A stretch of DNA of 64,000 nucleotides from Oceanithermus desulfurans (GTDB lineage: Bacteria > Deinococcota > Deinococci > Deinococcales > Marinithermaceae): positions 310,001 to 374,000 of the forward strand of contig NZ_JACHEZ010000001.1 of the NCBI RefSeq assembly GCF_014201675.1, read 5' to 3'. A model generated the notes under the pieces. The model was not told where the DNA came from. It saw nothing but the letters and a program-made list of their open reading frames with translations, and made no database searches. Both the position numbers and the translations under genes were made by a program. This document shows, piece after piece, positions 54,043 to 63,347 of the stretch (position 1 is its first letter; every line of letters begins with the position of its first letter).

Positions 54043-55260
54043 GTGAACGGTGCGGTGAAGCGGGCCTTTTTCGGAGGCATCCTCCACGGGGTGATGCTCC
54101 AGGCCGCCACCGCGCTGACGAGCCCCAGCACCGTGCTGCCCGCCTTCATCGCCCACCTCACGGGATCCAGCGTTGCCGTGGGCGGCGTGCTCAGCGCCCT
54201 GGCGCTCGGGGCGGCGCTCGCCGGGCTGCCAGCCTCGAGCTGGGTGGAGGCGGCGCGGCGCAAGAAAGTCTTTCTTTACCTGGCCATCTGGACCCGCGCC
54301 GGCGCCTTTGCGGTGCTTGCCTTTCTGACCGCCCGCTACGCCCTCGAGAGCCCCGCGCTCGTCTACACCGCCCTCGTCATCTTCCTGGGGCTGTTTGCGC
54401 TGGCCGGCGGGCTGGGCGGGGTCGCCTACCTGCCCGTGATCGGCAAGGCCATCCCTCCGCGGCTGCGGGGCCGCTTCTTCGGCTGGCGCAGCCTCCTGGG
54501 GGCGCTCTTCGCGGCCGGGGTGGGCCTCGCGAGCCGCCCGCTCTGGGCGCGCTTCCCGGACGGCTACGTGCTCGCCTTCGCCCTTGCGGTGGCCGCCCTT
54601 ACCGTGGGTTTCCTCGGCTTCTGGATGATCCCCGAGCGGCGCGATCCGCCGCGGTACCGGGCCCCCCTGGGCCGACACCTGCGCGGCGCCTGGACGCTGG
54701 CGCGCACCCCCCGCATGCGTGGCTTTCTGCTGGCCTACCTGCTGACCGGGCTGTACTACCTGGCCCTGCCCTTCTACGTCGTGGCCGCCCGCGAACACGG
54801 GCTGCCCGCCGCGTTCATCGGCTACCTGGTTGCAGCGCAGGCACTAGCCGAAGGGCTCAACCTCTGGATCGGGCGGCAGATGGACCTGCGCGGCACTCAC
54901 GTCGGCCTCGTCTACGTGGGGGTGCTGGCCCTGGCCATCCCCATCTCGGCGCTGCTGGGTGCCGGCCTGGCGGGCGCGGTGGTGACCTTCGTCCTCGTGG
55001 GGGTTACGCTGAACGGAATCGAGAACGCCTACAGCGCCTACCTGCTTTCCTTCACACAAGCGCGCGAAGCGGCCACGGCCACGGCCCTGATGGCCTTCGC
55101 CGGCGCTCCCCGGGCCTTGTGGCCGCTGGCGGGCGGGCTGATCGCTTCGTGGTTCGGGTACTCAACCGTCTTCGTCCTGACCGCTTTGGGGCTCGCCGTC
55201 GCCCTCTTCTTCGTGCTGCGCCTGCCCCCCGACCGGCCGGACCTTGGTGAACTGGGCTAG
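54043..55260 (+). CDS. Major facilitator superfamily transporter
   Basis: 405 aa from GTG 54043, twelve predicted transmembrane helices. 'PPRLRGRFFGWRSLLGALFA' is a loop typical of uncharacterised MFS exporters; 'AYLLTGLYYLALPFYVVAAR' opens the second half. The substrate is unknown. ATG 54034 is in frame but lies inside the -10 box, so the leaderless GTG is preferred. The 3' end is antisense to the trmI tail for 99 bp. Confidence 0.85.
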   Translation: MNGAVKRAFFGGILHGVMLQAATALTSPSTVLPAFIAHLTGSSVAVGGVLSALALGAALAGLPASSWVEAARRKKVFLYLAIWTRAGAFAVLAFLTARYALESPALVYTALVIFLGLFALAGGLGGVAYLPVIGKAIPPRLRGRFFGWRSLLGALFAAGVGLASRPLWARFPDGYVLAFALAVAALTVGFLGFWMIPERRDPPRYRAPLGRHLRGAWTLARTPRMRGFLLAYLLTGLYYLALPFYVVAAREHGLPAAFIGYLVAAQALAEGLNLWIGRQMDLRGTHVGLVYVGVLALAIPISALLGAGLAGAVVTFVLVGVTLNGIENAYSAYLLSFTQAREAATATALMAFAGAPRALWPLAGGLIASWFGYSTVFVLTALGLAVALFFVLRLPPDRPDLGELG

Positions 55261-55995
55261 GAAGGCGGTGTGCCCCACCTGGCGGAAGTGGGGGTGGGCC
55301 ACCGGCGGGCGGACGTCCCAGTCGCGGTGGCCCACCTCGATGACGCGCCTGAGGAGCAGCGGCTGCCCCGCGGCCTCGCGGACCGCCTGCACCACCTGGG
55401 TGATGTTGGGCAGGTAGAGCACCAGGGAGCGGCCGGTCTTGAGCGCGCGCACCGCCGTGGCCAGGACCTTCCAGGGTTCCATCACGTCCAGGGCCACGCC
55501 GTCGAAGCTCTCGGGCTCGAGCGCCGCCTCGGCGAGGTCGCCGTGGCGGAAGTCGACGTTGCGGGTGCCCCAGGCCTCCACGTTTTCGCGTGCGCGGGCC
55601 AGGAAGTCGGCGCGGCGCTCGTAGCTCACCACCTCGCCCGCCGGCCCCACGGCACGGGCGAGGAAGAGGGCGAGCGCGCCGGACCCGCTCCCCGCCTCGA
55701 GCACCCGCTCGCCCGGCGCCAGGTCGAGCAGCAGCACGATGGCCGCCGCGTCCTTGGGGTAGGTCACGGTCGCGCCGCGCTTCATCAGCAGGACGTAGTC
55801 CTCGAGGCTGGGGCGCAGCACCCAGAGCCAGGCGTCCTTGGTGGTGCGCACCCGCCCCCCGTAGCCGGCCGCCATGATCTGCTCGTGGGTCACGCCGCCC
55901 ACGTGGTGACCGAAGCGACCCCCTTCCTTCAGGCGCACCAGGTAGCGGCGCGCCTTGGGGTCGAGGAGGAGAACCCAGTCGCCGGGTTGCAGCAT
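55162..55995 (-). CDS. trmI: tRNA (adenine58-N1)-methyltransferase TrmI
   Basis: 277 aa. 'GDWVLLLDPKARRYLVRLKE' N-terminal domain, 'VTYPKDAAAIVLLLDLAPGE', SAM loop 'VLEAGSGSGALALFLARAVG', 'VALDVMEPWKVL' (motif IV) and 'LPNITQVVQAVREA'. Makes m1A58, important for tRNA thermostability. The last ~25 residues (from 'VGGQAQHEEEGDGEPQSGQD') are a hydrophilic tail antisense to the MFS gene. ATG 55995 overlaps the stop of the DsbA-like gene by one base. Confidence 0.92.
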   Translation of the reverse strand: MLQPGDWVLLLDPKARRYLVRLKEGGRFGHHVGGVTHEQIMAAGYGGRVRTTKDAWLWVLRPSLEDYVLLMKRGATVTYPKDAAAIVLLLDLAPGERVLEAGSGSGALALFLARAVGPAGEVVSYERRADFLARARENVEAWGTRNVDFRHGDLAEAALEPESFDGVALDVMEPWKVLATAVRALKTGRSLVLYLPNITQVVQAVREAAGQPLLLRRVIEVGHRDWDVRPPVAHPHFRQVGHTAFLAQFTKVRPVGGQAQHEEEGDGEPQSGQDEDG

Positions 55996-56915
55996 CAACG
56001 CTCGTCTTGGGCGGCGGCCATCCGCAGGTAGCGGTCGTAGCTGTCGACGTCGAAGGGGTTGGGTAGCAGGAAGGGCCCCACGAAGACGCTGGGGGTTCCG
56101 CGCAACCCCAGACGGTCGGCCTCGGCGCGGTGGGCCTCGACGACGTCCCGGTAGGTACGGTTCGCGACGCAGTCCGCGAAGCGGCCCACGTCGAGGTCCA
56201 GCTGCTTCGCCAGCCCCACGTAGTTGCCCACGCCCTCCTCGAAGAGGGCGTCGTGGTAGGTCCAGAACGCCCCCTGCGCAGCGGCGCACTCGCTGGCCTC
56301 GGCCGCCGGCACCGCCTGCTTGTGGATCTCGAAGAGGGGGAAGTGACGGTACTCGAACCGGGCCCGGCCGGTCTCGACGTAGCGGGCCTTGATCTGCGCC
56401 AGGGCGCGGTTGAAGAGCGCCTGGCAGGCGGGGCACTCGAAGTCGGAGTATTCGCGGATGGTTACCGGGCCGCTGCCGAGGACGTGCCGCGGCTCACCGA
56501 AGGCCGCCGGCGGAACTTCGATGGGGGCGACGACGAAGGCCAGCGTGTCTCCGGGCTGGAAGGTCAGGGTGTAGCCGTCGCCAAGCCCCACGCTGACGGG
56601 CTCCTTGCGGGCGGCGATCCCGGCTCCGTTCTGCTTCATCCAGTCGACGAAGGGCTCCTTGATGCCGGCCTCGCCGATGGCCGCCGCGATGACGTCGCCC
56701 GCGGTGGCGTAGTCCTCGGGCGCGCCCTGGTAGCGGACCTTGTAGAGCAGACCGCCGAGGGTCTCGGTCCGCACCTCCGCGCCGTCGTAGCTAAAAGTGT
56801 CCGAAGCGCCCGGCAGGCCGAGCGCCGTCTTGAAGGCCGCCGGGTCGCCGGCGATCTGGGCCGAGGCCAGCGGCAGGGACAGCAGCGCGGCCGCAAACAG
56901 GAATCTTAGTTTCAT
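55995..56915 (-). CDS. DsbA/thioredoxin-fold periplasmic oxidoreductase
   Basis: 306 aa with a cleavable signal peptide 'MKLRFLFAAALLSLPLASAQ'. An N-terminal region of ~120 residues is followed by a DsbA-like domain: active site CPAC in 'EYSDFECPACQALFNRALAQ', 'FEYRHFPLFEIHKQAVPAAE' and a cis-Pro in 'GLRGTPSVFVG'. Predicted to form or isomerise disulfides outside the cytoplasm. The N-terminal extension, also seen in related Deinococcus-Thermus proteins, has no known role. Between darA (11-bp gap) and trmI (1-nt overlap). Confidence 0.86.
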   Translation of the reverse strand: MKLRFLFAAALLSLPLASAQIAGDPAAFKTALGLPGASDTFSYDGAEVRTETLGGLLYKVRYQGAPEDYATAGDVIAAAIGEAGIKEPFVDWMKQNGAGIAARKEPVSVGLGDGYTLTFQPGDTLAFVVAPIEVPPAAFGEPRHVLGSGPVTIREYSDFECPACQALFNRALAQIKARYVETGRARFEYRHFPLFEIHKQAVPAAEASECAAAQGAFWTYHDALFEEGVGNYVGLAKQLDLDVGRFADCVANRTYRDVVEAHRAEADRLGLRGTPSVFVGPFLLPNPFDVDSYDRYLRMAAAQDER

Positions 56916-56926
56916 GGACAGGGCTC

Positions 56927-57256
56927 CTAGAGTTTGTGAAACTCGGCGACGTCGAGCACGAAGACGACGGCCCCGCCCACCTGGACCTCGACGGGTTGGC
57001 CCACCATGGCCTCCGGGGTTTCGGCCATGGGCAGACCCGGCGTGATCAGGCGGGTGCGGGTGCGGCAGGTGTCGCGGATGATCTGCTTGACCTGCTCCAG
57101 CTGCGCATCGTCCACGCCGATGAGCAGGGTGGTGTTGCCCTCGCGCAGGAAGCCTCCGGTGGAGGCCAGCTTGGTGGAGGTCAGGCCGGCTTCGCCCAAC
57201 GCACGGGTCAGCGCCGGCGCGTCGGCATCTTGAACCACGGCGATCACGAGTTTCAT
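56927..57256 (-). CDS. darA: Cyclic-di-AMP receptor, PII-like (DarA/PstA family)
   Basis: 109 aa. '[20 protein letters not shown]', '[20 protein letters not shown]' and '[14 protein letters not shown]' closely match the DarA family (DUF970), which binds c-di-AMP through these T-loop and B-loop residues. The downstream effect of DarA is unknown in any species I know of. TAAACT (57264-57269) lies 7 nt before ATG 57256 (leaderless). First gene of darA-dsbA-trmI. No diadenylate cyclase is in the window. Confidence 0.9.
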   Translation of the reverse strand: MKLVIAVVQDADAPALTRALGEAGLTSTKLASTGGFLREGNTTLLIGVDDAQLEQVKQIIRDTCRTRTRLITPGLPMAETPEAMVGQPVEVQVGGAVVFVLDVAEFHKL

Positions 57257-57284
57257 CCACTTCAGTTTAACGGGTTGGCTTAGC

Positions 57285-57876
57285 TTAGGGTGAATCGAGA
57301 AAACCCAGGCGGCGTGCCTGCTCGAGCGCCTCGATGCGGTTGCCCGCGTCGAGCTTGCCGTAGAGCCGTTTGAGGTAGTCGCGCACGGTGTCGGGTTTGA
57401 GGCCCAGGATGTCGCCCATCTCGCGCGCGGTCAGGCCGCGGGCCAGCAGGTCGAGCACCTCGCGCTCGCGCGGGGTCAGGCTCGGCACCGGCGGCGGGGT
57501 GAACGACGAGTCCTCGGGGTTTTGCGTCAGCCGCAGGATGCGGCGCGCCAGCTCGGCGGGGCTGACCTCCTTGGAGTAGTAGGCGTTGGCCCCGGCGGAG
57601 GCGGCCTTGTTCTGGATCGCTGCCTCGGTGAAGGTGGTCAGCATGACCACGAGCCCGGAATAGCCCTCTCTGGCGCAGGGCGGCGCAGGCCTCGATGCCG
57701 TCCATGCGCGGCATACGGATGTCGAGGATCACGACCTCGGGCTGGTGCGTCTCCACCAGCCGGACCGCCTCGTCCCCGTCTCCGGCCTCGGCTACGACGC
57801 TGAACCCCTCCTTCTCGAGGGCGGCCCGCAGGCCGATGCGGAAGAGCGGGTGATCGTCGGCGATCAGCAGTCTCAT
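57285..57876 (-). pseudogene. NarL/LuxR-type response regulator, split by a one-base frameshift
   Basis: From ATG 57876 the receiver domain reads 'MRLLIADDHPLFRIGLRAAL' and 'VVILDIRMPRMDGIEACAAL' (phospho-Asp in 'LDIRM'). At about 57655-57672 the frame shifts. Omitting one base there would join '...LRQRG' to 'YSGLVVMLTTFTEAAIQNKA' and the rest of the receiver. The C-terminal LuxR helix-turn-helix '[20 protein letters not shown]' follows and ends at 57285. Both halves are otherwise intact. It is preceded by its probable cognate kinase. Sequencing error, true loss of function and programmed frameshifting cannot be told apart here. Confidence 0.85.
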
Positions 57877-57883
57877 GCGATCA

Positions 57884-58918
57884 TCATAGCAAGGTGTAGG
57901 TCGAAAGGCGGCGGTCGTTGGCCTCGAGGCGTATGCAGGCGCCGCCCAGCGTGCCCTGGCAGCTGCGGAAGACGCCCTTGTGCAGCTCGGCGACCTGGCG
58001 GGCGATGTAGAGGCCGAGGCCCGAGCTGCCCGAACGCACCCCCTTGAGCTTCTTGCTGTGGAAGGGCTGGGACAGCGACTCGAGCGGGGCCGGCAGCCCC
58101 GGCCCGTCGTCCTCCACCTCAAAAAAGCCCGGCCCCGCCCGCAGGATGATACGGCTGCGGGCGTGGCGCAGGGCGTTTTCGATGAGGTTGGCGCCGGCGC
58201 GCTCGAGCATCATCCGGTCGGCCCGCGTCTCACCGGAGCCCGTCACCTCGATGCTGATCCCGCGCTTGGCCGCGTCCTTGAGGTAGCGCAGCCGCAGGTC
58301 GTCGAGCATCGCCCCGATGTTCACGAGCTCGAGCTGGGGCCGCGTGGTCTCGAGCTTGCTGGCGGTGAGCAGGTTTTCCACCAGCCGGTAGGTGCGGTCG
58401 AACTCCTCCTGCAGCTGGCGCAGCATCTGGATGCGCTGCTCGCGCGAGATCTCGTCGGCGTCGATGAGGTACGAGGTCGCCCGCACCGCGGCGATGAGGG
58501 GCGTCTTGAGGTCGTGCGCCAGGGTCGCGAAGACGGCCTCGCGGCTTTCGGTGAGGCCGCGCAGGTGATGGATCAGGGTCTCGAACTGCTCGCGCAGGGT
58601 GGCCACTTCCTGCGGCAGCGGGGTCTTGGGCGGGGGCAGGCTGAGGTCGGCGAGGGTGCGCGAACTGACCTTGAGGTAGCGCAGCGAGCGCGTCAGCTCG
58701 TCCAGCGGCGCCAGGAGCCGGTTGGCCAGCAGGTACCCGATCGCGGTGGCGAAGAAGCCCACCGAGAGCAGCCAGACGGCGATGCGCACGTTCTGCTGAG
58801 CCAGCAGCTCGGGCGAGCTGCGGCTCAGCACGAAGATCACGATCAGGTTGGGCAGGAACGCCAGCGTTCCGATGGTCAGGGTGAGCCAGAACTTGAGGCT
58901 CGGCGCGTACCCCCGCAT
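57884..58918 (-). CDS. Sensor histidine kinase
   Basis: 344 aa. Two transmembrane helices (~10-32 and ~46-66) with a very short outer loop, so the sensed signal is probably in or near the membrane. A HAMP-like linker is followed by the H-box 'VFATLAHDLKTPLIAAVRAT' (phospho-His), N-box 'RAGANLIENALRHARSR', G1 'VEDDGPGLPAPL' and G2 'SGSSGLGLYIARQVAEL'. It starts 6 bp after the ABC ATPase gene and ends 7 bp before the response regulator, so all three are one operon. Confidence 0.92.
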   Translation of the reverse strand: MRGYAPSLKFWLTLTIGTLAFLPNLIVIFVLSRSSPELLAQQNVRIAVWLLSVGFFATAIGYLLANRLLAPLDELTRSLRYLKVSSRTLADLSLPPPKTPLPQEVATLREQFETLIHHLRGLTESREAVFATLAHDLKTPLIAAVRATSYLIDADEISREQRIQMLRQLQEEFDRTYRLVENLLTASKLETTRPQLELVNIGAMLDDLRLRYLKDAAKRGISIEVTGSGETRADRMMLERAGANLIENALRHARSRIILRAGPGFFEVEDDGPGLPAPLESLSQPFHSKKLKGVRSGSSGLGLYIARQVAELHKGVFRSCQGTLGGACIRLEANDRRLSTYTLL

Positions 58919-58924
58919 GCCGGG

Positions 58925-60043
<1,119 letters not shown>

Positions 60044-60157
60044 CGTCACCTCCGCTCCCGCGCTGTGCGCTCGGGGCGCATCGGGGAGTTGTTGATCGAA
60101 CTAAGTTTAACACGCAGCTCTCACGGAAGGGGTCGGGGTGGAGGCTATGATGCCGAC

Positions 60158-61477
60158 GTGACGGAGCGCGTCCACATCATCGGCGCCGGCCTCGCAGGTT
60201 CCGAAGCGGCCATGGCCCTGGCCGAGCGCGGGGTCTTGGTGCGGCTCTACGAGATGCGTCCGCGGAAGACGACCCCGGCGCACGCGACCGACCGCTTCGC
60301 CGAGCTCGTCTGCTCCAACTCGCTGGGCGGCGAGGCGCGCACCAACGCCAAGGGGCTCTTGCAGGCCGAGCTGCGCGCGGCCGGCTCGCTGATCATGGCG
60401 GCGGCCGACGCGGCTCGGCTTCCCGCGGGGGGCGCCTTGGCGGTGGACCGCGAGGTCTTCAGCGCGTTCGTTACCGAGCGCATCGAGGCGCACCCGCGCA
60501 TCGAGGTGGTGCGCGCGGAGGCGGCCGCGCTCCCCCCGGAGCGGCCGCTCGTTTTGGCCACCGGGCCGCTGACCTCCGACGCCCTGGCCGAGGATCTGAA
60601 GGCGCGGCTGGGCGAGCCCTTCCTCAGCTTCTACGACGCGGCCGCGCCGGTGGTGCTGGGCGAGAGCATCGACATGGAAGTCTGCTACCGGGCGGGCCGC
60701 TACGGCCAGGACGCCGACTACATCAACTGCCCGATGACCGAAGAAGAGTACCGCCGCTTCCACCGGGCCATCGCCGAGGCGCGGCGGCACACGCCCCACG
60801 ACTGGGAGCAGCTCGAGTTCTTCGAAGGCTGCATGCCGATCGAGGAGCTGGCGCGCCGCGGCTACCAGACGCCGCTCTTCGGCCCTTTGAAGCCGGTGGG
60901 GCTGCTCGACCCGCGCAGCGGCGAAACCCCCTTCGCGGTGGTGCAGCTGCGCCAGGAAGACCGCGAAGGGCGGATGTGGAGCCTCGTGGGCTTCCAGACC
61001 GGCCTCAAGTGGGGGGACCAGAAGGCGATCGTGCGCCTGATTCCGGGGCTCGAGAGAGCCGAGATCGTACGCTACGGCGTCATGCACCGCAACACCTACC
61101 TCAACGCCCCCCGGGTCCTCAGCGAGCGGCTCGAGCTCAGGAAGCTTCCCGGCGTCTTCGTCGCCGGGGTGCTCGCGGGCGTGGAGGGCTATTTGGAGTC
61201 GGCGGCCACCGGCTGGCTGGCGGCGTTGCAGGCGGCGGCCCTGGTGCGCGGCCAGACCCCGCCCGGTCCGCCGCCGCCCGAGAGCATGCTCGGAGGGCTG
61301 GCGCGCTTCCTGGCGGGCGCCAATCCGAACGACTTCCAGCCCATGAACGCCAACTGGGGTCTGGTGCCCGGCCTGCCCGGGCGGATGCCCAAGCGGGAAA
61401 AACGCGAGCGCATGTTCGAGCGGGGGCTGCGGGCGTTCGCAGACTGGCTCGAGCGCGTGGACGTGAGGGCGCGGTGA
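60158..61477 (+). CDS. trmFO: Methylenetetrahydrofolate--tRNA-(uracil-5-)-methyltransferase TrmFO
   Basis: Folate/FAD-dependent enzyme making m5U54 in the tRNA T-loop, 439 aa. FAD site 'VHIIGAGLAGSEAAMALAER', 'FAELVCSNSLGGEARTNAKG' (with a catalytic Cys), second Cys region 'DYINCPMTEEEYRRFH', and 'GYQTPLFGPLKPVGLLDPRS'. TATGAT (60146-60151) is 6 nt before GTG 60158, so leaderless. With trmI and the TrmA-like enzyme this window carries several tRNA thermostabilising modifications. Confidence 0.95.
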   Translation: MTERVHIIGAGLAGSEAAMALAERGVLVRLYEMRPRKTTPAHATDRFAELVCSNSLGGEARTNAKGLLQAELRAAGSLIMAAADAARLPAGGALAVDREVFSAFVTERIEAHPRIEVVRAEAAALPPERPLVLATGPLTSDALAEDLKARLGEPFLSFYDAAAPVVLGESIDMEVCYRAGRYGQDADYINCPMTEEEYRRFHRAIAEARRHTPHDWEQLEFFEGCMPIEELARRGYQTPLFGPLKPVGLLDPRSGETPFAVVQLRQEDREGRMWSLVGFQTGLKWGDQKAIVRLIPGLERAEIVRYGVMHRNTYLNAPRVLSERLELRKLPGVFVAGVLAGVEGYLESAATGWLAALQAAALVRGQTPPGPPPPESMLGGLARFLAGANPNDFQPMNANWGLVPGLPGRMPKREKRERMFERGLRAFADWLERVDVRAR

Positions 61478-61502
61478 GCCCCCGCCCAGCCGCGCATCTC
61501 TC

Positions 61503-61526
61503 ACCCCCGCCTAAGTAAGCGGGGGT
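61503..61526 (+). terminator. Hairpin between trmFO and hslV
   Basis: 8-bp arms ACCCCCGC (61503-61510) and GCGGGGGT (61519-61526) around an A-rich loop. The last base of the stem starts the TACGGT box of hslV. Lacking a U tract, it may act as a weak terminator or be part of the hslV promoter region. Confidence 0.45.
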
Positions 61527-61538
61527 ACGGTTTGCATG

Positions 61539-62081
61539 ATGGAACCCATGCACGGCACCACCATCCTGGCCGTTCACAAGGACGGCGAAACCGCCATCGC
61601 CGGGGACGGGCAGGTCACCTTCGGCGATACCGTCATGAAGCAAGGGGCCGTGAAGGTGCGCAAACTCGAGGACGACGTGCTGGTTGGATTCGCCGGCGCG
61701 GTGGCCGATGCGCTGACGCTGCTCGAGAAGTTCGAGGAGCAGCTGGAGATCGCTAAGGGCTCGCTCAAGCGCGCCGCGGTCGAGACGGTCAAGCTCTGGC
61801 GCACCGACCGCATCCTGCGTCAGCTGGAAGCCATGCTGATCGTCGCCGACGCCCGCGAGATCCTGCTGCTGTCGGGGACGGGCGAGGTGATCGCCCCCGA
61901 CGAGCCCCTCGTCGCCGTCGGCTCCGGCGCGCCCTACGCGCTCTCGGCGGCCAAGGCGCTCTACCGGGAGACCCGGCTGGGCGCGGCCGAGATCGCCGAG
62001 AAGGCCCTGGGCATCGCCGCGGAGATCGACCTCTACACCAACGGCAACACCACGGTGTTGCGGGTGGGGGGTGGCGCATGA
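61539..62081 (+). CDS. hslV: ATP-dependent protease peptidase subunit HslV
   Basis: 180 aa Thr peptidase. The mature catalytic Thr follows the short leader 'MEPMHG' in 'TTILAVHKDGETAIAGDGQV'; 'GFAGAVADALTLLEKFEEQL' and 'YTNGNTTVLRV' match the family. Three in-frame ATGs (61536, 61539, 61548) are possible. 61539 lies 7 nt after TACGGT (61526-61531), as for other leaderless genes. Processing to the Thr is required in any case. It overlaps hslU by 4 bp (ATGA). Confidence 0.94.
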   Translation: MEPMHGTTILAVHKDGETAIAGDGQVTFGDTVMKQGAVKVRKLEDDVLVGFAGAVADALTLLEKFEEQLEIAKGSLKRAAVETVKLWRTDRILRQLEAMLIVADAREILLLSGTGEVIAPDEPLVAVGSGAPYALSAAKALYRETRLGAAEIAEKALGIAAEIDLYTNGNTTVLRVGGGA

Positions 62082-63337
62082 CCGAGCTGACGCCGCGCGA
62101 GATCGTCGCCGAGCTCGACAAGTTCGTGATCGGACAGCAGGAGGCCAAGAAGGCCGTGGCCGTCGCCCTGCGCAACCGCTACCGGCGGCAGAAGCTCCCG
62201 CCCGAGCTGCGTCGTGAGGTCAGCCCCAAGAACATCCTCATGATCGGCCCTACGGGCGTGGGCAAGACCGAGATCGCCCGCCGCCTGGCGCGGCTCTCGG
62301 GCGCGCCCTTCCTCAAGGTGGAGGCCACCAAGTTCACCGAGGTGGGCTACGTGGGCCGCGACGTGGACTCGATCGTCCGCGACCTCGCGGAGGTGGCCTA
62401 CCAGCTCGTCATGCGCGAGAAGACCGAGAAGGTCGCGGCGGTGGCGGCGCGCCTCGCCAGCAGCCAGATCGCCCAGATGCTGAACGTCCCCCACGAAGAC
62501 GTCAGCGCCGGTCTGTACGACCACGAGTACGTCGAGGTGGAGGTCCCCGAGGAGCCCAAGCTCCCCTTCATGGGGATGCTCGGCGGCATGGAGGGGCAGA
62601 TGCAGGGCCTACAGGACATGCTTTCGGGCCTTCTCCCCAAGCGCCCGGTGCGCCGGCGGATGCGCGTGGTGGAGGCCCGCGAGGTGCTCAAGAACCAGGA
62701 GGCCGAGCGGCTGGTGGACAAGGAGGAGGTCAGCCAGGAGGCGGTGCGCCGCGCCCAGGAGGACGGCATCGTCTTCCTGGACGAGATCGACAAGATCGCC
62801 GGTTCGTCGGCCGTTCAGGGGCCCGACGTCTCCGGCGAGGGGGTGCAGCGCGACCTGCTGCCCATCGTCGAGGGCACGGTGGTGAACACCCGGCTTGGCC
62901 CGATTTCCACCGAGCACGTGCTCTTCATCGGCGCCGGGGCGTTCAACGTCGCCAAACCCAGCGACCTGATCCCCGAGCTGCAGGGACGCTTTCCCATCCG
63001 CGTCGAACTCGCCGAACTCACGGCCGAGGACTTCGAGCGCATCCTGCGCCACACCGAGAACTCGCTCATCAAGCAGTACACCGAGCTGCTGGCCACCGAC
63101 GGCACCGAGCTGGTCTTCGCCGACGAAGCCATCCGGGCCGTGGCCGACTTCGCCTACCGCGCCAACCGCGAACTCGAGGACATCGGCGCGCGGCGGCTCG
63201 CGACCGTGCTCGAGTACCTGCTCGAAGAGGTGAGCTTCCAGGTCGAGCTCGGCCGCGTCGAGATCACCAAGGAATACGTCGAAGAGCGCCTGGCTTCGGT
63301 TCTGGAGTCGGAAGATTTGTCGCGCTACATCCTCTAG
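62078..63337 (+). CDS. hslU: HslU ATPase subunit of HslUV protease
   Basis: 419 aa AAA+ unfoldase. 'LTPREIVAELDKFVIGQQEA', Walker A 'GPTGVGKTEIARRLARLSGA', I-domain with a Met/Gly-rich stretch 'MGMLGGMEGQMQGLQDMLSG', Walker B 'GIVFLDEIDKIAGSSAVQGP', 'RDLLPIVEGT', and the C-terminus 'DLSRYIL' that docks between HslV subunits. Shorter than E. coli HslU (443), mainly in the I-domain. Confidence 0.96.
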   Translation: MTELTPREIVAELDKFVIGQQEAKKAVAVALRNRYRRQKLPPELRREVSPKNILMIGPTGVGKTEIARRLARLSGAPFLKVEATKFTEVGYVGRDVDSIVRDLAEVAYQLVMREKTEKVAAVAARLASSQIAQMLNVPHEDVSAGLYDHEYVEVEVPEEPKLPFMGMLGGMEGQMQGLQDMLSGLLPKRPVRRRMRVVEAREVLKNQEAERLVDKEEVSQEAVRRAQEDGIVFLDEIDKIAGSSAVQGPDVSGEGVQRDLLPIVEGTVVNTRLGPISTEHVLFIGAGAFNVAKPSDLIPELQGRFPIRVELAELTAEDFERILRHTENSLIKQYTELLATDGTELVFADEAIRAVADFAYRANRELEDIGARRLATVLEYLLEEVSFQVELGRVEITKEYVEERLASVLESEDLSRYIL

Positions 63338-63347
63338 GAGGCAGATC

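Noticed and set aside
52162-55260. 1032-codon open frame ending in the MFS gene
   Set aside because: The upstream part crosses heptamer repeats and is antisense to the NFACT gene; the real start is near 54034-54043.
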